Source: an uncultured Hungatella sp.
GTDB lineage: Bacteria; Bacillota; Clostridia; Lachnospirales; Lachnospiraceae
Assembly (NCBI GenBank): GCA_947089145.1
Contig: CAMUJH010000016.1
Coordinates: 1-64,000, forward strand
Length of the DNA: 64,000 nt
Direction: 5' to 3'
This document shows positions 43,802-51,663 of the stretch, one piece after another. A program made the position numbers and the translations under genes. The first letter of the stretch is position 1; each line of letters starts with the position of its first letter. Under the pieces are notes generated by a model. It saw nothing but the letters and a program-made list of their open reading frames with translations, made no database searches and had not been told where the DNA came from.

Positions 43802-44617
43802 ATGAAAAAACAAAGTATTGAATCTGTATTAACTGTCATATGTATGTTGGCTGCAGGCATATGTTATAGTTGCAGCGGAGGGACGAACCAGGTGGATTTG
43901 GACGGCCAGGCTTTGATGGCGGATGAGCAGGGATTAAAGGAAGCTGGCGTACAGAACGGACTGATATCGGCGGAGGAATCTCTCACGGATTGGGGAACAG
44001 AACCTCAGGAGGGGACACAGCCTTGGCAGACGGAATCGGTCCGTTTCTATGTACATATTTGCGGAGCAGTGAAAAATCCCGGAGTCTATGAGATGGAACC
44101 GGGAAGCAGGATTTATCAGGCAGTGGACCTGGCGGGAGGATTCACCCACGACGCGGCATCGGAATATCTGAATATGGCTCAGGAGACGGCGGACGGGATG
44201 AAGATCACCGTCCCCTCCAAAGCCGAGGTATGGGCTGACAGCGATTACGGCGCAGGCAGCAGCGGGCCGGACAGAGAGGGGAGTGAAGGCCCGGAGCAAA
44301 AAAAGACCGGGGCCAGTGAAAATCCAGGCGGCGTAAGCAGACAGAACAGCGCTTCGGCAGAGACGGAGTGGATTCAGATGTCCCCTGGCAAGGATGGGGA
44401 ATCATTAAGCAGGCAGGGGACGCAGCCGAAGATTAATCTTAATACGGCCACAAGGGAGGAACTGATGACTTTAAAAGGAATCGGGGAGGCCAAAGCGGCG
44501 GATATTATCCGCTATCGGGAGGAACAGGGGCCGTTTCAGGCCATTGAAGAGGTCATGAATATATCTGGAATCAAGGAAGCCGCTTTTCAGAAGATAAAAG
44601 ACGACATCACGGTGTAG
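43802..44617 (+). CDS. ComEA-family protein with SLBB and helix-hairpin-helix domains
   Basis: A 271-residue exported protein. A hydrophobic N-terminal anchor (residues 8-24) is followed by an SLBB domain (FYVHICGAVKNPGVYEM, about 80-145), an acidic Ser/Gly-rich linker and a C-terminal helix-hairpin-helix pair (INLNTATREELMTLKGIGEA near 210-230). This is the layout of ComEA, the DNA receptor of natural competence. AAGGAGG at 43788-43794 selects ATG 43802. comEC is not adjacent, so a competence role is likely by family but not proven. Confidence 0.88.
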   Translation: MKKQSIESVLTVICMLAAGICYSCSGGTNQVDLDGQALMADEQGLKEAGVQNGLISAEESLTDWGTEPQEGTQPWQTESVRFYVHICGAVKNPGVYEMEPGSRIYQAVDLAGGFTHDAASEYLNMAQETADGMKITVPSKAEVWADSDYGAGSSGPDREGSEGPEQKKTGASENPGGVSRQNSASAETEWIQMSPGKDGESLSRQGTQPKINLNTATREELMTLKGIGEAKAADIIRYREEQGPFQAIEEVMNISGIKEAAFQKIKDDITV

Positions 44618-44633
44618 ATAAGAACAGACAGGA

Positions 44634-44666
44634 AAAGCTTCCCCGAACCATGGGGGAAGCTTTGTA
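44634..44666 (+). terminator. Terminator-like hairpin after the ComEA-type gene
   Basis: AAAGCTTCCCC at 44634-44644 pairs with GGGGAAGCTTT at 44653-44663; the tail is short (GT). It lies 32 bases before the next gene, so it may be an attenuator. Confidence 0.65.
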
Positions 44667-44694
44667 CGGCAAGGGATTTAGGAAGAGGTGGATT

Positions 44695-45399
44695 ATGGCT
44701 AAAGTTTTGGTTGTTGATGATGAGAAATTAATTGTTAAGGGGATTCGTTTTAGCCTGGAGCAGGACGGCATGGATGTTGACTGCGCATATGATGGGGAGG
44801 AGGCTGTAAACAAGGCCAGAGATACGGAGTACGACGTGATCCTGCTGGATGTGATGCTTCCAAAGGCGGACGGATACGAGGTGTGCCAGAGCATTCGGGA
44901 GTTTTCGGAAGTTCCGATTATTATGCTGACAGCCAAAGGCGGCGACATGGACAAGATCCTGGGGCTGGAGTACGGGGCTGACGACTATATTACGAAGCCA
45001 TTCAATATTTTAGAGGTAAAGGCCAGAATCAAGGCAATCCTGCGGCGGAATTCTAAAAGGGGAAGAAAAAACGGCGTGCCGGAGAACAGGGTTATCGCGG
45101 CAGGCAGCTTAAAGATTGACAGGGACAGCAGGAGAGTATTTGTGGGGGAAAAGGAGATGAACCTGACAGCTAAGGAGTTTGATCTTCTGGAACTTCTGGC
45201 CTGCAATCCAAATAAAGTGTACAGCAGGGAATCTCTGCTTGGATATGTGTGGGGCAATAAGGCTATGGATTCCGGGGATGTGCGTACCGTGGATGTACAT
45301 GTCAGAAGGCTGCGGGAGAAAATTGAGCCAAGTCCCAGCGCGCCGCAGTTCGTGCATACAAAGTGGGGAGTAGGGTATTACTTCCGGGCTCAGGGTTAG
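44695..45399 (+). CDS. OmpR-family response regulator without adjacent kinase
   Basis: A 234-residue regulator with a receiver domain (Asp52 in LLDVMLP, Asp8-Asp9, Lys in ITKPFN) and a winged-helix domain (LTAKEFDLLELL to GVGYYFRAQG). It resembles WalR/PhoP-type regulators. The frame is open from 44650 across the hairpin, but GGAAGAGG and MAKVLVVDDE mark ATG 44695. No histidine kinase gene flanks it; the next genes are an acetyltransferase and rlmH. Confidence 0.92.
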   Translation: MAKVLVVDDEKLIVKGIRFSLEQDGMDVDCAYDGEEAVNKARDTEYDVILLDVMLPKADGYEVCQSIREFSEVPIIMLTAKGGDMDKILGLEYGADDYITKPFNILEVKARIKAILRRNSKRGRKNGVPENRVIAAGSLKIDRDSRRVFVGEKEMNLTAKEFDLLELLACNPNKVYSRESLLGYVWGNKAMDSGDVRTVDVHVRRLREKIEPSPSAPQFVHTKWGVGYYFRAQG

Positions 45400-45425
45400 T
45401 GCAGAGAAAGCGGGGCGGAAATCAG

Positions 45426-45920
45426 ATGACAAAGCGGATCAGACAGGTGACCATAGAGGATTTGGATAAGGTGACAGAGGTGGAGGCGGTTTGCTTTCCG
45501 CCTGCGGAGGCTGCAGGCAGAGAGGCTTTCAGGGCAAGAATCCAATGCTTTCCCCAGTGTTTTTTTGTGGCGGAGATAGACAACGAAATCGTGGGATTTA
45601 TTAATGGCGCTGCGACGGATGAGAGAACCATAAGAGACGAGATGTTTGAGGATGCTTCCCTTCACAGCCCGCAGGGCCGTTACCAGAGCATTTTCGGACT
45701 GGATGTGGTGCCGGAGCGGCAGCACCAGGGGATAGCAGGAGAACTGATGGAGCATATGATTCAGGATGCCAGAAAAAGAGGCCGAAAGGGGCTTATACTG
45801 ACCTGCAAGGACAGGCTGATTGGATTCTATGAAAGGTTTGGATATAGAAGCCTGGGGGTATCTGCATCGGTTCACGGCGGGGCAGTGTGGTATGACATGA
45901 TTTTGGAGTTTTCCCAATGA
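45426..45920 (+). CDS. GNAT-family N-acetyltransferase
   Basis: A 164-residue acetyltransferase. The acetyl-CoA motif A is visible as LDVVPERQHQGIAGELMEHM, followed by LTCKDRLIGFYERFGY. It is most like the arylalkylamine-type (AANAT-like) GNAT proteins common in Firmicutes. The frame is open from within the previous gene; I chose ATG 45426, where the family fold begins. It overlaps rlmH by 4 bases. The acceptor is unknown. Confidence 0.87.
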   Translation: MTKRIRQVTIEDLDKVTEVEAVCFPPAEAAGREAFRARIQCFPQCFFVAEIDNEIVGFINGAATDERTIRDEMFEDASLHSPQGRYQSIFGLDVVPERQHQGIAGELMEHMIQDARKRGRKGLILTCKDRLIGFYERFGYRSLGVSASVHGGAVWYDMILEFSQ

Positions 45921-46396
45921 AGATTACAGTCATAGCCGTAGGAAAAATCAAGGAAAGGTTTTTTGACGACGCCATCAGGGAATACGGAAAGCGCCTTGGA
46001 AAGTACTGCAGGCTGGAGATTATTCAGGTGGCGGATGAGAAGACGCCGGACGGCGCCGGAGAAGCTCTGGAGAGGCAGATCAGAGAGAAAGAGGGGGAGC
46101 GCCTCTTAGGGCAGATCAAGGACAACGCATATGTAATTGCTTTGGACATCAAGGGAACCATGCTGGATTCAGAGGAACTGGCAGGGAAGCTGGGACAGCT
46201 GGCAGTAGGCGGCGTCAGCCAGATCGTGTTTGTCATAGGGGGATCTTTAGGGCTTTCGGAGGCAGTGTTGCAAAGGGCGGATTACCGGTTGAGCTTTTCC
46301 AAAATGACGTTTCCCCATCAGCTGATGAGGGTGATTCTGCTGGAGCAGGTGTACCGTGGGTATCGGATCTTGAATCATCAGCCATATCATAAATAA
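45917..46396 (+). CDS. rlmH: 23S rRNA pseudouridine-1915 N3-methyltransferase
   Basis: A 159-residue SPOUT-fold enzyme of standard size that methylates pseudouridine 1915 of 23S rRNA using S-adenosylmethionine. VFVIGGSLGLSEAVLQRADY and the C-terminal YRGYRILNHQPYHK are highly conserved family signatures. It overlaps the GNAT gene by ATGA and ends before two hairpins. Confidence 0.97.
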   Translation: MKITVIAVGKIKERFFDDAIREYGKRLGKYCRLEIIQVADEKTPDGAGEALERQIREKEGERLLGQIKDNAYVIALDIKGTMLDSEELAGKLGQLAVGGVSQIVFVIGGSLGLSEAVLQRADYRLSFSKMTFPHQLMRVILLEQVYRGYRILNHQPYHK

Positions 46397-46449
46397 AGGC
46401 GAAGTATAAAGAATATCGCCAGAACCTTTATTTAGGAATAGGAGTATAA

Positions 46450-46480
46450 CAGGGCAGAGCATTTCAAGTGTTCTGCCCTG
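46450..46480. terminator. Hairpin after rlmH
   Basis: CAGGGCAGAGCA at 46450-46461 pairs with TGTTCTGCCCTG at 46469-46480 with one wobble pair around a 7-base loop. There is no T tract; the next hairpin is the better terminator. Confidence 0.55.
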
Positions 46481-46528
46481 CTTGACAGAATCATATAGGG
46501 TTATTTTTCGCACTGAAGTATGTTATGG

Positions 46529-46560
46529 ACAGCCGCTTGCTGGTATAGCGGCTGTTTTTA
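46529..46560 (+). terminator. Intrinsic terminator upstream of the spoIIIA operon
   Basis: ACAGCCGCT at 46529-46537 pairs perfectly with AGCGGCTGT at 46547-46555 and is followed by TTTTA. It separates rlmH from the sporulation operon. Confidence 0.85.
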
Positions 46561-46592
46561 TTTGTTCAGCAGGCCTTCATTTATCATTGTAT

Positions 46593-46622
46593 GTCATTTT
46601 CCAGGCCTGTCTTACATATAAT
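46593..46622 (+). promoter_or_regulatory. Candidate sigma-E promoter of the spoIIIA operon
   Basis: GTCATTTT at 46593-46600 and CATATAAT at 46615-46622, separated by 14 bases, closely match the mother-cell sigma-E consensus (GTCATATT and CATACAAT). spoIIIA is a known sigma-E operon in Bacillus and Clostridia. The start codon is 70 bases downstream. Confidence 0.6.
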
Positions 46623-46691
46623 TGGAAAAAAGGCAGCAGGACACGCCCTGGGGCATATCAAGACGGTCAGAATGCAGGAGGAGGAGAACGC

Positions 46692-47663
46692 GTGGAGAGG
46701 AAGGATGAGGTAACCCGCATTTTCGCAAAAGAAATCCGTCGGATTTTACAGCAGATAGATACGGACTTCAACAAGGTACAGGAGATACGGCTTCGGGCAG
46801 GGGCGCCCCTTCTTCTGCTTTACGAAAACAGGGAGTTTTATGTGTCCCGCAAAGGGGATTTAAGGACTACGGATAGAGAAGCTCATGTGGTCAGCAGGGA
46901 CGAGCTGCGGGAAACCATGGAATATATCAGCAGTTATTCCCTTTATGCTTTCGAGGAGGAACTGCGGCAGGGGTTTATTACTATACAGGGAGGACACCGC
47001 ATCGGAGTGGCTGGGAAGACCGTGGTGGAGGGCCGGGACATAAAGTCAATGAAATACATATCTTTTATAAATGTGCGGCTGGCCCGCCAGATTCCCGGGT
47101 GCGCAGACCTGGTAATGCCTTATATGTATGACAGCGGACAGGTGCAGCATACGCTTATTGTGTCGCCTCCCAGGTGTGGAAAAACTACCTTGCTGCGGGA
47201 TATTATCCGCCAGCTGTCCATGGGAAGCCAGGGAAATGAAGGGGTCAATGTAGGGGTGGTGGATGAGCGATCAGAGATAGGGGCCTGTTACCAGGGAGTG
47301 CCGCAGAACGATTTGGGAATCCGAACCGATATCCTGGACTGCTGTCCGAAAGCCAAAGGAATGATGATGCTGATACGGACCATGTCTCCCCAAGTCATAG
47401 CTGTGGATGAAATCGGAAGCCAGGAGGACATGGAGGCAGTGGAGTACGTGATGAACTGCGGATGCAAGCTGATAGCCACGGTTCACGGAACCTGTGCGGA
47501 TGATATCAGGCAGAAGCCGGTGCTGCAGAGAATAATGCAGCATCGGATGTTTGAACGGTATATTATCCTGAATAACCGCAAATATGTGGGGCGCATCGAA
47601 GAAATTCTTGATTCTTGCGGAACCAGGCTTTACGGTTCGGGAGGGGTGGCTTATGGTACTTAA
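46692..47663 (+). CDS. spoIIIAA: Stage III sporulation protein AA (ATPase)
   Basis: A 323-residue ATPase of the SpoIIIAA family, thought to power the SpoIIIA-SpoIIQ feeding-tube complex between mother cell and forespore. Walker A is SPPRCGKTTLLRD, Walker B VIAVDEIGSQEDME. The frame is open from 46482, but AGGAGGAGG selects GTG 46692, where homology begins (DEVTRIFAKEIRRIL). It overlaps spoIIIAB by 11 bases. Confidence 0.95.
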   Translation: MERKDEVTRIFAKEIRRILQQIDTDFNKVQEIRLRAGAPLLLLYENREFYVSRKGDLRTTDREAHVVSRDELRETMEYISSYSLYAFEEELRQGFITIQGGHRIGVAGKTVVEGRDIKSMKYISFINVRLARQIPGCADLVMPYMYDSGQVQHTLIVSPPRCGKTTLLRDIIRQLSMGSQGNEGVNVGVVDERSEIGACYQGVPQNDLGIRTDILDCCPKAKGMMMLIRTMSPQVIAVDEIGSQEDMEAVEYVMNCGCKLIATVHGTCADDIRQKPVLQRIMQHRMFERYIILNNRKYVGRIEEILDSCGTRLYGSGGVAYGT

Positions 47664-48174
47664 ATTAACAGGCAGCCTTTTGGTAACCTGCTCCTGCGGG
47701 GCTTTGGGGCTGTGGAAGGCAGGCCAGTGGAAAGAACACCTTAAAATGCTGGAACAGCTGCGGAAAATGATTATACTGCTGAAAGGGGAGATCCTTTATG
47801 CCCATGCGCCTTTGGGAGAGGCGTTTGGCAATGTGGGAAGAAAGTCAGAAGGGATCTTGGGGAAACTGTTTCTGGCAGTAGAGGATAGGATCGGACAGCA
47901 GCAGGGGGAACTGTTTTACATTATCTGGCAGGAGGAAGTGGACAGGAGGGGGAAAGATATGCTTTTGTCAGAAAGGGAACAGCAGGAGCTGACTGCATTT
48001 GGGAAGCATCTGGGGTATCTGGATTTGGAGATGCAGGAGCACACCATTGCCCTTTATCTGGAGCAGCTGGAATTGAGCATTAAATTTTACAGGGAACATG
48101 AAAGGGAGCAAAGCAGGCTTTATACCAGCCTTGGAATTATGGGTGGGTTATTTCTTTCTATTATAATGTGCTGA
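47653..48174 (+). CDS. spoIIIAB: Stage III sporulation protein AB
   Basis: A 173-residue protein with N- and C-terminal hydrophobic segments. LRKMIILLKGEILYAHAPLG and the C-terminal GGLFLSIIMC are characteristic of SpoIIIAB, which resembles type II secretion GspF-type proteins. The ATG lies inside the end of spoIIIAA. It is followed by an unusual 180-base gap before spoIIIAC. Confidence 0.92.
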   Translation: MVLKLTGSLLVTCSCGALGLWKAGQWKEHLKMLEQLRKMIILLKGEILYAHAPLGEAFGNVGRKSEGILGKLFLAVEDRIGQQQGELFYIIWQEEVDRRGKDMLLSEREQQELTAFGKHLGYLDLEMQEHTIALYLEQLELSIKFYREHEREQSRLYTSLGIMGGLFLSIIMC

Positions 48175-48354
48175 AACGCGGCTGAGAGATCATCCCTCCC
48201 TGATTGAGGCTGAATTTCTCACAAAGCGAACTTGCATCCGGCATAAAACGGATTGCTGTCTGTCCGGATCAAAATGTGGCGAAGGTGCTGACAGATGGTT
48301 TTATGAAATAATAAAAATCTTATTTTCGGCCTGGCCGGGCTGGGGAGGGGTGGA

Positions 48355-48549
48355 ATGGGAGTCAATCTGATTTTCAGAATTGCGGCGGTGGGAATTTTGG
48401 TTTCGGTTATCTGCCAGGTTTTAAAGCACAGCGGAAGGGAGGAACAGGCTTTTCTTACAAGCCTGGCCGGTCTGGTTCTGGTGCTCTTTTGGATTGTACC
48501 GTATATTTATGATCTATTTGAAACGATTAAGAAGTTATTTGCATTATAG
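48355..48549 (+). CDS. spoIIIAC: Stage III sporulation protein AC
   Basis: A 64-residue protein with two membrane segments, of the standard SpoIIIAC length (LIFRIAAVGILVSVICQVLK, GLVLVLFWIVPYIYDLFETI). GGGGAGGGG precedes the ATG. The 180 bases between spoIIIAB and this gene contain no gene. Confidence 0.94.
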   Translation: MGVNLIFRIAAVGILVSVICQVLKHSGREEQAFLTSLAGLVLVLFWIVPYIYDLFETIKKLFAL

Positions 48550-48586
48550 CGCTTTAGCCAGGCAGGAGAAGAGAGGGGGACACGCG

Positions 48587-48973
48587 GTGACAGTGGTATC
48601 CATTGCGGTAATAGGGCTGACAGCAGTGGTCTTGGCAGTACAGTTAAAGGCAGTGAAGGGAGAGTATGGCACCTACATGGTTTTAGGGGCAGGGCTGGTT
48701 ATCTTTTTTTACGCACTGTCTAAAATAGAGACGGTTTTGGATGTATTGAAGAGAGTGCAGTCCTTAATTTGGATCGACGGGATGTATTTGGAGGTGCTGA
48801 TGAAGATGATTGGAATTACCTATATTGCCGAATTTGCCTCGGGAATTTGTAAAGATGCAGGGTTCGGTTCCCTGGGAGGACAGATTGAAATGTTCGGGAA
48901 ATTATCCATACTGGCAGTCAGCATGCCGGTTCTGCTGGCGCTGTTGGAGACAATCAAGGTATTTATGAAATGA
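48587..48973 (+). CDS. spoIIIAD: Stage III sporulation protein AD
   Basis: A 128-residue membrane protein with three or four segments, similar to SpoIIIAC in its second half. The frame is open from 48494, overlapping spoIIIAC, but GAGAGGGGG and the family start (VTVVSIAVIGLTAVVLAVQL) select GTG 48587. It overlaps spoIIIAE by 4 bases. Confidence 0.93.
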   Translation: MTVVSIAVIGLTAVVLAVQLKAVKGEYGTYMVLGAGLVIFFYALSKIETVLDVLKRVQSLIWIDGMYLEVLMKMIGITYIAEFASGICKDAGFGSLGGQIEMFGKLSILAVSMPVLLALLETIKVFMK

Positions 48974-50271
48974 CAGAGGGATTTTGGCAGAGAAAGTGGG
49001 AGCAGGGACATGCTGTGCGAAGAAGCAGGTGGAGACGCAGTTCAGGACTGGAGTTTGATGGAGATAAAAGAAATGCCAGAAGGAAAAAAAGGCTGTGGAA
49101 ATGGATAGGGATAGTGGCTGCGGCAGGACTTTTGGCAGCTGTTATTTTGTCGGTTACAGCGGACGCCGTATGGGCTGCACCAGATGAAGCCTCTGGAATA
49201 GGAAATTCAACAGAGCTTTTGGGATTAGAGAATTTTGATTTCTCAGATATTAACCAGTTTATCCGAAAGGAAAGCAAAGAAAGCTCTCTGACTATGGAAT
49301 CCGCCATAGGATATTTGATAGAGGGAAAGCTGGGAAAGCTCTGCAGTGAGACGATAAATGCCTTAAAGCAGTCTCTGTTTTCGGAGATCACCGTAGGCAG
49401 CCGAATCCTTGGACAGGTTTTGGCCTTAGGATTTGTGGGGGCTGTGTTTACCAATTTTTCTACGGTTTTTCACAGCAGTGAAATATCAGAGACAGGCTTT
49501 TTTATTACATATCTTTTGCTGTTTACGTTTCTGGCTGCGTCCATGATGGAGAGTATGAACCTGACGGTGGAAGTGATGGAGGATATTTTGGAATTTATGC
49601 GTCTTTTAATGCCTTCCTACTTTTTGGCAGTGGCATTTGCAGGGGGCAGCGTTTCAGCAGTGGCAATGTATGAGTTTACTTTGTGGATCATGGCAGCAGG
49701 GCAATGGGTTTTAGGCGATATAATACTTCCGCTGGTAAAAGTCTACGTGCTTTTAGGCATGGCAGGGAATCTGGTTAAAGAGGAATTCCTGTCCAGGCTG
49801 ACCCAGCTTTTGGGACAGGCAGCGGGATGGGGGCTGAAGACAATTCCAGGTCTGGTGCTGGGATTTCATCTGATACAGGGGCTGATACTCCCTTATGTGG
49901 ATTCCTTAAAGCAGGGAGCCGTACAGAAGGCGGTTTCCATGATTCCGGGCATTGGACAGGGAGCGTCAGCTGCGGCAAAGCTTTTGGTAGGTTCCGGCGT
50001 TTTAATAAAAAACACCATAGGCATGGCGGCTATGATAATACTCATGGTTATCATTGCCATGCCCATGATGAAACTTTTGGTACTGCTTGTAATGTATCAC
50101 TGTGTGGCGGCGGTTATGGAGCCGGTATGTGACAGAAGGCTGGTAAACTGTGTTATGACTGCGGCAAAGGGACAGAAAATGATGGTTCAGGTGGTTATGG
50201 CTGCTGCCCTTATATTAGTGATTACCGTGGCAGTGGTCTGTGCAGGCACCAATGTAACTTACTATGCTTAA
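48970..50271 (+). CDS. spoIIIAE: Stage III sporulation protein AE
   Basis: A 433-residue multi-spanning protein. A basic N-terminus and signal-like segment (residues 47-70, ending AVWAAP) precede an extracytoplasmic region and about eight membrane segments. It belongs to the channel complex. PYVDSLKQGAVQKAVSMIPG is a conserved stretch. Its start overlaps the spoIIIAD stop. The N-terminus is about 40 residues longer than usual before the signal segment, so a later start is possible. Confidence 0.93.
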   Translation: MTEGFWQRKWEQGHAVRRSRWRRSSGLEFDGDKRNARRKKRLWKWIGIVAAAGLLAAVILSVTADAVWAAPDEASGIGNSTELLGLENFDFSDINQFIRKESKESSLTMESAIGYLIEGKLGKLCSETINALKQSLFSEITVGSRILGQVLALGFVGAVFTNFSTVFHSSEISETGFFITYLLLFTFLAASMMESMNLTVEVMEDILEFMRLLMPSYFLAVAFAGGSVSAVAMYEFTLWIMAAGQWVLGDIILPLVKVYVLLGMAGNLVKEEFLSRLTQLLGQAAGWGLKTIPGLVLGFHLIQGLILPYVDSLKQGAVQKAVSMIPGIGQGASAAAKLLVGSGVLIKNTIGMAAMIILMVIIAMPMMKLLVLLVMYHCVAAVMEPVCDRRLVNCVMTAAKGQKMMVQVVMAAALILVITVAVVCAGTNVTYYA

Positions 50272-50297
50272 GGGAACATGATTCGGGAGATGGGATT

Positions 50298-50963
50298 ATG
50301 GACGGACTTTTAAACTGGGTGGGCAATATCCTTTTTTTTCTGGTATTTATTACTGTGGCGGAAAATCTGCTTCCAGGAAAAAATTACAACAGGTATATAC
50401 GCCTTAGCGCAGGCATGGTGCTGATTCTTCTGGTGATTAAGCCCATAATGGGCGGACTTCACCTGGAGCAGCAGATAAACCGGTATTTTGAGTCATTTAC
50501 CTTTCAGCAGGATGCCAAAGACCTTTCCAAAGAAATTCTGGGAATAGAGCAGCAGCGGCTGGAACAGGTCATTGACAGCTATGAGCAGGTGGTGGAAAAC
50601 GATGTAAATGTCATGGCAGAGGAGATGGGCCTTGTTCCTGTGCAGACCAGAGCAACCATTGAGAGAAACCGGGAAAGCGGGAATTACGGATCGGTGATCT
50701 TTATTAAGATGCAGGTAGAGGGTGAAGAAGAAGATAAAGGATCAGGAGACGGAAGCGGTGCAATACAGGCCGTGAATCCTGTGGAGCCGGTGACTGTCAG
50801 AGTCAAAGAAGAAGGGGAAGAGGCAAAGGAGACGGAAGCAGAGAAAGACAGCCAATGGATATCCTGGGAAGGAACAGTGGAACAGTTTAGGAGAAAGGTG
50901 GAAGGATATTATGGACTTGAAGCCGGGCAAGTGGAAATTAAATTTCAAGGGAGGCAAAGATAA
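50298..50963 (+). CDS. spoIIIAF: Stage III sporulation protein AF
   Basis: A 221-residue protein with two N-terminal membrane segments (residues 8-20 and 35-50; LLPGKNYNRYIRLSAGMVLI between them) and a soluble extracytoplasmic domain with the ring-building fold. The region 150-190 is rich in Glu and Lys. It overlaps spoIIIAG by 53 bases. Confidence 0.9.
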   Translation: MDGLLNWVGNILFFLVFITVAENLLPGKNYNRYIRLSAGMVLILLVIKPIMGGLHLEQQINRYFESFTFQQDAKDLSKEILGIEQQRLEQVIDSYEQVVENDVNVMAEEMGLVPVQTRATIERNRESGNYGSVIFIKMQVEGEEEDKGSGDGSGAIQAVNPVEPVTVRVKEEGEEAKETEAEKDSQWISWEGTVEQFRRKVEGYYGLEAGQVEIKFQGRQR

Positions 50964-51648
50964 ATGGCTGGTGGTTCTGGCAATAGGGCTGATTTTTCTT
51001 ATTATGGCATTTCCGGCCGGAAATAAAAGTGCAGGCATCGGGACGGGAACCAGCGGCGGGAATCAGCCGGCAGGAGATTCTGCACCAGAGAATGAGGCAG
51101 GGCGGAGTCTGGGCGAAGGGGCAGGCATGGGGCAGACATCGGACAGAATCCAGGAAGCAGGAAATGCTGTGGGAAACAGCCAGAAAACCCAGGGAACCAG
51201 CGGCCCGGGCAGTCAGCCGGCCTCCTCACAATCGTCATCAGCTGTGGCATTGAGCTATGAACAGCAGCTGGAGGAAAGGCTGAAGGAGCTGTTAAGCCAT
51301 GTGGAAGGCGTGGGACAGGTGGAAGTGATGATTGTGCTGAAAAGTTCTGAGGAAAAGATATGGAGGGTAGACAGAAGCACTTCCTATTCCAGCACTCAGG
51401 AAACCGATTCTAACGGGGGTACCAGGGATATCCGCAGCCAGGAGATGACAGAGGGAACGATTCTTTCCGGTCAGACCGGAGAGGAAGGTCCTTTGCTGGA
51501 AAAGGAGATGCGGCCTGAAATAAGCGGCGTGGTGGTGACCGCTTCCGGGGGAGGAAGTCCCACAATACAGGCTGAAATTTCTGCAGCAGTGGAAGCATTA
51601 TTTGACGTGCCCTCACATAAAATAAAAGTATTAAAGAGGGCAGAATAA
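50911..51648 (+). CDS. spoIIIAG: Stage III sporulation protein AG
   Basis: A 245-residue protein with one membrane segment near residues 20-36 and a ring-forming C-terminal domain (LLSHVEGVGQVEVMIVLKSS, VVVTASGGGSPTIQAEISAA). SpoIIIAG forms the large ring of the channel. A Gly/Gln/Ser-rich linker of about 80 residues joins the two. GGAAGG precedes the ATG, which lies 53 bases inside spoIIIAF in another frame. Confidence 0.93.
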   Translation: MDLKPGKWKLNFKGGKDKWLVVLAIGLIFLIMAFPAGNKSAGIGTGTSGGNQPAGDSAPENEAGRSLGEGAGMGQTSDRIQEAGNAVGNSQKTQGTSGPGSQPASSQSSSAVALSYEQQLEERLKELLSHVEGVGQVEVMIVLKSSEEKIWRVDRSTSYSSTQETDSNGGTRDIRSQEMTEGTILSGQTGEEGPLLEKEMRPEISGVVVTASGGGSPTIQAEISAAVEALFDVPSHKIKVLKRAE

Positions 51649-51663
51649 AAAGGAGTGTCATGC

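Noticed and set aside
46482-46691. Long N-terminal extension of SpoIIIAA
   Set aside because: It runs across a sigma-E promoter candidate and part of a terminator region, has no family similarity, and GTG 46692 has a strong ribosome binding site.
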